From contig SVHC01000001.1 of assembly GCA_015056055.1 (NCBI GenBank), forward strand, positions 119,157 through 183,156: a stretch of DNA of 64,000 nt. The letters are read 5' to 3'. The stretch is from Clostridiales bacterium (GTDB lineage Bacteria > Bacillota > Clostridia > Christensenellales > Aristaeellaceae). Below the pieces are notes generated by a model. That model made no database searches. It saw only the letters and a program-made list of their open reading frames with translations, and was not told the origin of the DNA. Of the stretch, positions 43,477-49,834 are shown one piece after another. The first letter of the stretch is position 1; each line of letters begins with the position of its first letter. A program made the position numbers and the translations under genes.

Positions 43477-43649
43477 ATTCAAAATCCGCAGCGGCGGCAT
43501 GTACGCCGCGAGGAGCAGATTTTTCCGCAGGCGAGCCTGCGAAACGGAGGAAAAATTGTTTCTTTGCAGATTTCACGCCCGAAATCCAAAGGATTTCAGT
43601 GAAATCTGGTGGGGGTGGCAGTGGCGGGGGAGCTTGCTTCCCCGCCACA
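43477..43649 (-). repeat. About 172-bp structured repeat F, copy 1, directly after the GH3 gene
   Basis: It matches 48535-48706 at about 94 percent. Read on the minus strand it begins 11 bases after the GH3 stop with a GGCGGGGAAG/CTCCCCCGCC hairpin, then a long stem AGATTTCAC to GTGAAATCT enclosing GAAATCC-ttt-GGATTTC, then a CGCAGG/CCTGCG hairpin and a GC-rich end. It may serve as a 3' UTR or terminator. Confidence 0.75.
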
Positions 43650-43659
43650 TATGAAATAT

Positions 43660-45717
43660 TTATCTTGCCACGTATACGCTGAGGATCTTCTTGCCGGTGA
43701 GCTCTTCGGTGCGCTTGTCGGGCTGACCGCCGCCGATATAGAGCGTGTAGCCGGTGCCGTCCGTGACGAACTCGCCTTCGTCGTTGACGACCTTCCATGC
43801 CTTTTCGGGGATGGCGATCTTGACGTTCTTGGTTTCGCCGGCCTTCAGAGCGATGCGCTCAAAGCCGCACAGGCTGTGATTTTCAACGGCCCACTGGGAA
43901 TCATGCACGCGGATGTAAGCCTGAACGACTTCTTCTGCGTCGATATCGGAAGTATTCTTCACGTCGACGGAGAGAACGCCGTCTGCATATGCGATGTTCG
44001 AATATTCGAAATCGGCATAGCTCAGGCCGTAGCCGAAGGGATACAGCGGGGTGCCGGTGAAGTAGCGGTAGGTGCGGTTCTTCATGGAATAATCGGTGAA
44101 GTCCGGGCACTCGTCAACGCTGTTGTAGAAGGTCAAGGGCAGGCGTCCGCTGGGGGATACCTGACCGAAGATCAGCTGGGCTGCTGCCAGACCGCCGCTC
44201 TGACCGGGATACCATGCATCGAGGATGGCGTTGCCGTCCTTGATGTTGATGGCGCTGCCGCAGGCGAGAACCACGATCACGGGCTTGCCGGTTGCGATGA
44301 TGTTTGCCATCAGTTCCTTCTGGGAATCGGGCAGCTCGAGGGAGAGCTTGTCGCCGCCGGCGAAGGCGTTGTATGCGTCGCCCTCTTCGCCTTCGATGCT
44401 GGCGTCAAGGCCGAGGCACAGGATGGTAACGTCCGCCTGACGAGCCATTGCGATGGGCTCGAAGGCCATGCCGTCGCCGTCCTTGATGATGTGGCAGCCA
44501 GCGCAGTGCAGCACGCGGGCATCGTCGCCCAGTACGCGGCGAACGCCTTCCACGAAGGTGATGTATTCGGATGCGGTGCCGTTGTAGTTGCCCTCGAGGC
44601 ATGCAATGCTGTTGGCATTCGGGCCGATGACGGCAACGGTCTTGACCTTCTTGGGATCCAGCGGCAGGATGCCGTCGTTCTTCAGCAGGACCATACTGCG
44701 CTGTGCATCTTCCAGAGCCTCGCGTGCGTGCTCGGGTGCTTCGTTTTGGGAGTAGGGAATGTTGTCGTACTCGCAGTCGTTGTCGAACATGCCCAGACGG
44801 ATGCGGGTTGCCATAACGTGCTCGGCAGCTTCGCGGATGGCTGCCTCGGTAACGAGGCCTTCCTCATAGGATGCCATCAGGCGCTTGTACATGTTGCCGC
44901 AGTTCAGGTCGCAGCCGTTGGTGATCGCCATTGCGGCGGATTCGGTTTCGGTTGCGGTGATCTTGTGGTTGCGGTGGAAGTCGGCGATGGCGAGGCAGTC
45001 GCTGACTACGTGGCCCGTAAAGCCCCACTGCTCGCGCAGGACGGTCTTGAGCAGGTACTCGGAACCGCAGCAGGGTTCGCCGTTGGTGCGGTTGTATGCG
45101 CCCATGACGGCCTCAACCTTGGCTTCGCGGACGAGCGCTTCAAAGGCGGGCAGATAGGTTTCGGCCATGTCCTTCTTGGAGGCGATGGCGTTGAACTCGT
45201 GGCGGATCGGCTCGGGACCGGAGTGTACGCAGTAATGCTTTGCGCAGGCTGCGCCTTTGAGGTACTTGCCTTCGCCCTGAATGCCCTTTACAAAGGCAAC
45301 GCCCAGGCGGGTGGTCAGGAACGGGTCTTCACCGTAGGTCTCATGGCCGCGGCCCCAGCGGGGATCACGGAAGATGTTTACGTTCGGGGACCAGTAGGTG
45401 ACGCCGCGGGTGTGACGGCGGTCGCCGAAGGAGCGGAACATATTGTACTTTGCGCGGCCTTCCTCGGCAATGATCTCGCCCACGCGCTTCTGACGGTTTA
45501 CGTCGAACATGGCGGCAAGACCGATGGCCTGCGGGAAAACGGTGGCTGCGCCTGCGCGGGCAACGCCGTGCAGCGCTTCGTTCCACCAGCCGTACTCCGG
45601 AATGTCAAGGTGATCGATCGCGGCTGCGTCGATGCTGACCTGGCTTACCGCTTCTTCAAGCGTCATTTTGGCAACGAGCTCTTTCGCTCGCAGTGCTGCA
45701 TTGTCAATGTTTGCCAT
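43660..45717 (-). CDS. Glycoside hydrolase family 3, beta-xylosidase-like
   Basis: A 685-residue cytoplasmic GH3 enzyme without a signal peptide. The barrel domain carries DPRWGRGHETYGEDP (118-132), KHYCVHSGPE and the nucleophile Asp240 in GHVVSDCLAIAD; SDC with a following AI-D-x-H-x2-HK is typical of the GH3 beta-xylosidase/arabinofuranosidase branch. The second domain (VAVIGPNAN, GNYNGTASEY) and a C-terminal fibronectin-like domain (VSVDVKNTSDIDAEEVVQAYI-like) are complete. It would cleave xylo-oligosaccharides after uptake. The start at 45717 follows AAAGGA. It is the last of three minus-strand sugar genes, separated from the next by a 519-base repeat region. Confidence 0.9.
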   Translation of the reverse strand: MANIDNAALRAKELVAKMTLEEAVSQVSIDAAAIDHLDIPEYGWWNEALHGVARAGAATVFPQAIGLAAMFDVNRQKRVGEIIAEEGRAKYNMFRSFGDRRHTRGVTYWSPNVNIFRDPRWGRGHETYGEDPFLTTRLGVAFVKGIQGEGKYLKGAACAKHYCVHSGPEPIRHEFNAIASKKDMAETYLPAFEALVREAKVEAVMGAYNRTNGEPCCGSEYLLKTVLREQWGFTGHVVSDCLAIADFHRNHKITATETESAAMAITNGCDLNCGNMYKRLMASYEEGLVTEAAIREAAEHVMATRIRLGMFDNDCEYDNIPYSQNEAPEHAREALEDAQRSMVLLKNDGILPLDPKKVKTVAVIGPNANSIACLEGNYNGTASEYITFVEGVRRVLGDDARVLHCAGCHIIKDGDGMAFEPIAMARQADVTILCLGLDASIEGEEGDAYNAFAGGDKLSLELPDSQKELMANIIATGKPVIVVLACGSAINIKDGNAILDAWYPGQSGGLAAAQLIFGQVSPSGRLPLTFYNSVDECPDFTDYSMKNRTYRYFTGTPLYPFGYGLSYADFEYSNIAYADGVLSVDVKNTSDIDAEEVVQAYIRVHDSQWAVENHSLCGFERIALKAGETKNVKIAIPEKAWKVVNDEGEFVTDGTGYTLYIGGGQPDKRTEELTGKKILSVYVAR

Positions 45718-45784
45718 GGTATGTGTTCCTTTCAAAGTTGTAATTGCTTCCGGTGATTGCTGTAGTGGTGGAGGACAATCCCTC

Positions 45785-45975
45785 AGTCATCTTCGCACTG
45801 CCTTACACTTCGTAAGGCAGTGTTCCGCCGCTTCGCATTGCCTTACACTTCGTGTGGCAATGTTCCACTCCTGCGGAGGGCTGAGCCCTGTCCTCGGAGT
45901 TTCAGCTTCGCTTCGCTCAGCCTCCGGTGACGGAGTGCTGCGCTCTGTCCTCACCGCTCCAGCCGCTTCGCGGCC
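45785..45975 (-). repeat. Family R repeats upstream of the GH3 gene
   Basis: On the minus strand, in order: hairpin 1 GCCGC-gaa-GCGGC, GAGGACA with hairpin 2 AGAGC-gca-GCACT (45946-45934, one mismatch), then GAGGACA with AGGGC-tca-GCCCT (45889-45877) and CCGCAG, then hairpin 3 CATTGC to GCAATG, and a second hairpin 3 CACTGC to GCAGTG. Part of the 519-base gene-free gap 45718-46236. Confidence 0.75.
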
Positions 45976-45987
45976 TACGTGAAGCGC

Positions 45988-46016
45988 GATGCCAGCTCCC
46001 TTTGCACAAGGGAGCC
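45988..46016. repeat. Half-unit of palindromic repeat P
   Basis: GATGCCAGCTCCCTT-tgcac-AAGGGAGCC, then TTTC. Confidence 0.55.
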
Positions 46017-46046
46017 TTTCGTTCTCCCCAGCCTCCCTTATTAAAG

Positions 46047-46152
46047 GGGCGCACGCAGGCCGCCGCCAGTGGCGGAAACAGGCCGTAGTAAGCCCAATGA
46101 GCAAGGGAATACGCCAAACATAGTGATGGCGGATGACCATTGCGAATTGAGG
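46047..46152 (+). repeat. Structured repeat Q, copy 3 (diverged)
   Basis: It aligns end to end with the copies at 37907 and 52841 and keeps GTAAGCCCAATGAGCAA and ATTGCGAATTGAGG. The 5' stem is rewritten to GGCC/GGCC around CGCC-agt-GGCG. It lies antisense to the flanking minus-strand genes. Confidence 0.7.
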
Positions 46153-46185
46153 ACAGGGGGACCGCTTTAGCGGTGGAGGGATTCC

Positions 46186-46220
46186 TTAAAAACCCGGCCT
46201 CCCTCTGATGAAGGAGGCCT
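46186..46220 (-). terminator. Terminator of the GH42-like gene, formed by a P-type palindrome
   Basis: Minus strand GGCCTCC with GGAGGCC (46219-46213 and 46202-46196) is followed by a run of T. The loop region carries the P-family TCATCAGAGG. Confidence 0.75.
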
Positions 46221-46236
46221 GAGTTTATCGTTTCAA

Positions 46237-48471
46237 TTAGTCCTCAATGGGCAGGTCGCCGAAGTAGAACAGCTTGGTTTCGCCGCTCTTCATATCGAAG
46301 GAGAACTCGTTTACATTGTCAGCGATTGCTTCGCCGGAGAAGGCGTCAACAACGTTGGCGGTACGCGGCAGGGTGATGGTCTTCTTGCCGGTGCGGACGG
46401 TGTGCAGCATGACATAGTCGTGACCTGCATAGATAACGTCCTCATCGTTGTTGTAGATATGAACGCCTGCTTCGCGAGCCATTTCGCGCAGGATGCAAGC
46501 GGGTACCAGCGGAGCCACGGAGTAAGCGTAGGTGTAATTCTCGCGGCGTGCGATGGCGAAGCCGGTTTCGAAGCGGCCCTGCTGAGCAACGCTGGTGGCG
46601 AGCGGTACGGCATCGGTGCCCTTGGTATCAATTGCGAAGATCGGGCCGAGCTGCATGTCGGTGCCCCAGAACATGCTGGTGGGGGTGGCCTTCATGATCG
46701 GGTCTTCGAAATTGGTGGGCATGATGTTCACGCTCCAGCGGCGCGGGCGCAGGATAACGTTCATGCCGGTCAGCTTGGAAACGTTTTCAACGTCCAGAGT
46801 CTCGTCGGAAGCATAGCCCGGAGCGTAGATGAACAGGGTCATCTTGTTGTCGCGCTCGAGGATGCCCTTGAGCTTCGCGCGGTTCTCATCGGACAGGTGG
46901 AAGGTGTTGAGCATGTAGTACATCTTGTACTCCTTGGCGCGGCCTTCCAGAATGTCAGAGAGCATTACGAAGTCAACCGGTGCGCCCATGCGAGCCATAG
47001 CCCAGCCGCGTGCACGCCAGTTGGGGATATCGATGTTGTTCAGCGTGGAGCGATAGAAGGAGCTCTCTGCATCGATAACGATGGCGATTTCGGCAGCGGT
47101 TTCGCGATGGGGCATCTTGATGTTGTGCTGGCCGAGCTTGACCATGCGCTCAAAGAGCTTCATGGTGTTGGGCTCGTCGTAGCTGCCCATGGTGGGCTTG
47201 CACCAGTCGCACCACCATGCGGAGCTCTGGTGAATCAGGATGTTGGAGAACTGGCGCTTGAGCAGGTTGAGCTGCTCTTCCAGATCGTTGGGCTGGCCGT
47301 AACCGGAATCGGGATCCCAGTTGAGGGAGCGGAAGTCTTCTTCGGACATCCAGAGCTTGCCTGCGATGCGGACGGACTCATACGGGGACATGAAGCCGCC
47401 TTCGCCGCCGGTGCCGCGGAAGCCGTAGCCGTACGGGCTGCAGAAGAAGTCAACATCCGGGGAAGCCAGAACCTCTGCAAAGCCGGCATGACCGGAGCGT
47501 GCTGCTGCGGAGTGCTCGGTATCGCAGGTCAGATCGCCCTGACCGAAGAAACCGTCGTTCCAAACCATTTCCTGCAGGTAGCCGTAGAATACGCCGGCCA
47601 GCCAGCTGCGGTTGGAAACTTCCTTGACAGCGCCGGAGAGCTTGCAGATGTCATAGGCAACGCGGTGTGCCAGATATTCATAATGATCGATGGAATCGCG
47701 ATGACGAACCGGGTGCTTGAACAGGAACAGCTCGGTTGCGTTCTGTGCTTCGGGAGAGGGAACCAGATCATCCTCGAGGGAAACGTCGTCCTTGCCCCAT
47801 GCTGCGCGCAGAGCTTCGTCCGTGCCGTACTTTTCCTTCAGCCAGTTGCGGAAACCGATCTGCATGGGCTCGGAATAGTCGCTGGCCCAGTCCTCCATGG
47901 GACCGGACTTAACCCATTCGCAGCTGTTGCCGCCGCCGATGAGGAAGCCCAGAACGTTGTCGCCCAGGCCGCGTGCGATCAGCTCTTCACCGAAGCGCTT
48001 GATGTAGCGGCAGGCGTCGTTCAGCCACAGGTCGGAAGCGTAGGAGGGGTTTTCGTAGTTGTGGGACTGCCACTTTTCTTCCATCAGCTCCATCTGCTCG
48101 GGATGCATCTGCAGCCACTTGGAATTCTTGCCGCGGGGCTCGGGCATGATGCGCAGAAGAACCTTGATGCCGGGGCAGCGGCGTGCGTACTCGGCCAGGA
48201 CTTCGCAGCTGTAATCATAGCCTTCGGACGGGAAGGAATCGGTCTCCGGATCATAGCAGCGATCGAAGCCGCCGATGTCGCCTTCTACCTGAATCTGGAA
48301 CAGGCGGAAGCCTGCGCGGTAGAAATCTTCAAAATACGGGTCCGGACGCCAGTCCTTGTTGCCCGTGTTGTGGGGGTTCTTGTTGGTGGTCAGCATCGGG
48401 GCGAAAACCGGTTCGCCGTTGATGTGCAGGGTGGGGGCGCCATTGTGCAGGCGAATATCACATACATCCAT
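46237..48471 (-). CDS. GH42-like clan GH-A glycosidase (putative beta-galactosidase superfamily)
   Basis: A 744-residue cytoplasmic protein with the layout of beta-galactosidase-superfamily enzymes: a TIM barrel (about 20-420), an alpha/beta trimerisation-like domain (about 440-620, with ETAAEIAIVIDAES and GWAMARMGAPVDFVMLSDIL) and a small beta domain. Candidate acid/base is the Glu of GGGNSCEW (about 185) and candidate nucleophile a Glu in WMSEEDF (about 380). It is far from classical GH42 in sequence, so the exact family and sugar are uncertain. The start follows AAGGGAGTG. The next gene upstream on this strand is an RpiB-like isomerase, which suggests a pentose or galactoside pathway. Confidence 0.7.
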   Translation of the reverse strand: MDVCDIRLHNGAPTLHINGEPVFAPMLTTNKNPHNTGNKDWRPDPYFEDFYRAGFRLFQIQVEGDIGGFDRCYDPETDSFPSEGYDYSCEVLAEYARRCPGIKVLLRIMPEPRGKNSKWLQMHPEQMELMEEKWQSHNYENPSYASDLWLNDACRYIKRFGEELIARGLGDNVLGFLIGGGNSCEWVKSGPMEDWASDYSEPMQIGFRNWLKEKYGTDEALRAAWGKDDVSLEDDLVPSPEAQNATELFLFKHPVRHRDSIDHYEYLAHRVAYDICKLSGAVKEVSNRSWLAGVFYGYLQEMVWNDGFFGQGDLTCDTEHSAAARSGHAGFAEVLASPDVDFFCSPYGYGFRGTGGEGGFMSPYESVRIAGKLWMSEEDFRSLNWDPDSGYGQPNDLEEQLNLLKRQFSNILIHQSSAWWCDWCKPTMGSYDEPNTMKLFERMVKLGQHNIKMPHRETAAEIAIVIDAESSFYRSTLNNIDIPNWRARGWAMARMGAPVDFVMLSDILEGRAKEYKMYYMLNTFHLSDENRAKLKGILERDNKMTLFIYAPGYASDETLDVENVSKLTGMNVILRPRRWSVNIMPTNFEDPIMKATPTSMFWGTDMQLGPIFAIDTKGTDAVPLATSVAQQGRFETGFAIARRENYTYAYSVAPLVPACILREMAREAGVHIYNNDEDVIYAGHDYVMLHTVRTGKKTITLPRTANVVDAFSGEAIADNVNEFSFDMKSGETKLFYFGDLPIED

Positions 48472-48534
48472 GGTTACTACACTCCCTTTTTTTAGTTTGG
48501 TTTATAAGTTGCAATGTGCAGGAATCAAACTCCG

Positions 48535-48706
48535 TTCAAATCCGCAGCGGCGGCGTGTACGCCGCGAGGAGCAGATTTTTCCGCAGGAGAGCCTGCGAAC
48601 CGGAGGAAAAATTGCTTCCTTGCAGATTTCACGCCCGAAATCCAACGGATTTCAGTGAAATCTGGTGGGGGTGGCAGTGGCGGGGGAGTTTACTTCCCCG
48701 TCCACA
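48535..48706 (-). repeat. About 172-bp structured repeat F, copy 2, directly after the RpiB-like gene
   Basis: The second copy of F, in the same orientation and the same place relative to a minus-strand stop codon (five bases after it). Eight substitutions and two single-base gaps against copy 1 were counted by eye; one lies in the loop of the GAAATCC hairpin, leaving the stem intact. Confidence 0.75.
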
Positions 48707-48711
48707 ATGGC

Positions 48712-49332
48712 TTATGCCATTGCCAGCAGCTTGGTCTTAAGTTCACAATCTTCTGCGGCTTCAACAGCGGCCTTGAAGGGTGCGAAAGCCATAACGGTGG
48801 AAACGAGGGCGGGATCGAGGTTATCGATGATTTCCTCATAGGAACGATGGCTTCCCTCAGAGATTGCGCACAGGCGCTTGCGGCTGTCTGCCTGGCTTTC
48901 GGCGCGTGCGGGCGGATAGCCGCCTTCCTTGGTCTCGGGGAACATTTCCTTAAAGAGCATGGTGAGGTTCAGGTTTGCTGCCCAGCCATAGCCCTTGTTC
49001 AGTGCGAGGGATACGCAGTTGCCGTCGTTGATACGGGTAAACAGCCATGCATCCAAAGGCTCGGTAACCAGGCCGCAGAATACGCCCGGATACTGCATAA
49101 CGCTCATCATGAAGCCCTGACCGGTGCCGCAGCCGCCGACCACGAAATCACAAACCTTGAGCTTCAGGGCCAGTGCGCCCATCAGGCCGGTGTGAAGATA
49201 GGTAAGGGAGGGCTGCTGAGCGGGATCGCTCATGCCCAGATTCAAAACGGTGTGGCCCAGTTCGTTCAGGGCATTTACAACGTCACCGTTGCGCGGGCAT
49301 GCGGAAACTTCGTTTATGACTGCAATACGCAT
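48712..49332 (-). CDS. RpiB/LacA/LacB-family sugar-phosphate isomerase
   Basis: A 206-residue aldose-ketose isomerase of the RpiB/LacAB family. The catalytic cysteine is Cys68 in the anion loop VGGCGTGQGF, followed by GVFCGLV and the TRINDGNCVSLAL stretch. It is longer than RpiB (about 150) by a C-terminal helical extension of some 55 residues that includes YEEIIDNLDPALVS. It probably acts on ribose 5-phosphate or a related pentose or hexose phosphate made by the neighbouring glycosidases. The start at 49332 has AAGGAG 11 bases upstream; the gene leads the minus-strand sugar cluster. Confidence 0.83.
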   Translation of the reverse strand: MRIAVINEVSACPRNGDVVNALNELGHTVLNLGMSDPAQQPSLTYLHTGLMGALALKLKVCDFVVGGCGTGQGFMMSVMQYPGVFCGLVTEPLDAWLFTRINDGNCVSLALNKGYGWAANLNLTMLFKEMFPETKEGGYPPARAESQADSRKRLCAISEGSHRSYEEIIDNLDPALVSTVMAFAPFKAAVEAAEDCELKTKLLAMA

Positions 49333-49374
49333 AGTTCGGTTCGCTCCTTCCAAATAATAAATACGATTTATGCC

Positions 49375-49403
49375 ATTCTATATGTGTAAGTATAAGCTGA
49401 CAT
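49375..49403 (-). promoter_or_regulatory. Possible promoter of the RpiB-like gene
   Basis: Minus-strand ATGTCA (49403-49398) and TAGAAT (49380-49375) are 17 bases apart; four and five of six bases match consensus. Confidence 0.45.
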
Positions 49404-49476
49404 TTTATTATGGAATGGGAGGGCACCCGAATGCAAGCGGGCGTTGCGTATTGTGCAACTGAAGTTAATTTCTTTC

Positions 49477-49672
49477 TTCGCACTGTGCTATGCTGCGCAT
49501 GCCCAGTGTTCCGGGATTGCGGAGCACTTCGCGCTGTCCTCATCCCTTCAGCCGCTTCGCGGCCTCCGAGTTCGCACTGTGCTATGCTGCGCATGCCCAG
49601 TGTTCCGGGATTGCGGAGCACTTCGCGCTGTCCTCATCCCTTCAGTCGCTTCGCGACCTCGCCTGCGTGTGC
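49477..49672 (-). repeat. Tandem pair of 94-bp family R repeats
   Basis: Two head-to-tail copies with a 94-base period (49477 and 49571). On the minus strand each has hairpin 1, GAGGACA, hairpin 2 AGCGC-gaa-GTGCT (one G-T pair), CCGCA and hairpin 3 CACTG to CAGTG with inner ATGC-gca-GCAT. The copies are nearly identical, but hairpin 1 reads GCCGC/GCGGC in one (49551-49563) and GTCGC/GCGAC in the other (49645-49657), a paired change. The gap 49333-49834 holds no gene. Confidence 0.8.
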
Positions 49673-49769
49673 TCGCTGCTTCACCCTTCGGGCTTCGATT
49701 TGGACTGTGCAGCGAAAATTTTCTCAGTCACATTCGGGATTCCCTATGTACAACTCGGCCAAAATCCGC

Positions 49770-49775
49770 TATACT
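49770..49775 (+). promoter_or_regulatory. Possible -10 box of the GH116-like gene
   Basis: TATACT with TGTACA 17 bases upstream (49747-49752), 60 bases before the start codon. The -35 matches only four of six. Confidence 0.4.
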
Positions 49776-49834
49776 AACAATATATGATGGTGAATGTATG
49801 CCATCTAATATAGAAAGCAAATGAGGGGATTATC

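Noticed and set aside
49477-49672. CRISPR-like reading of the tandem repeats
   Set aside because: The period is 94 or 101 bases, the whole unit repeats with no unique spacers, and no cas genes are present.
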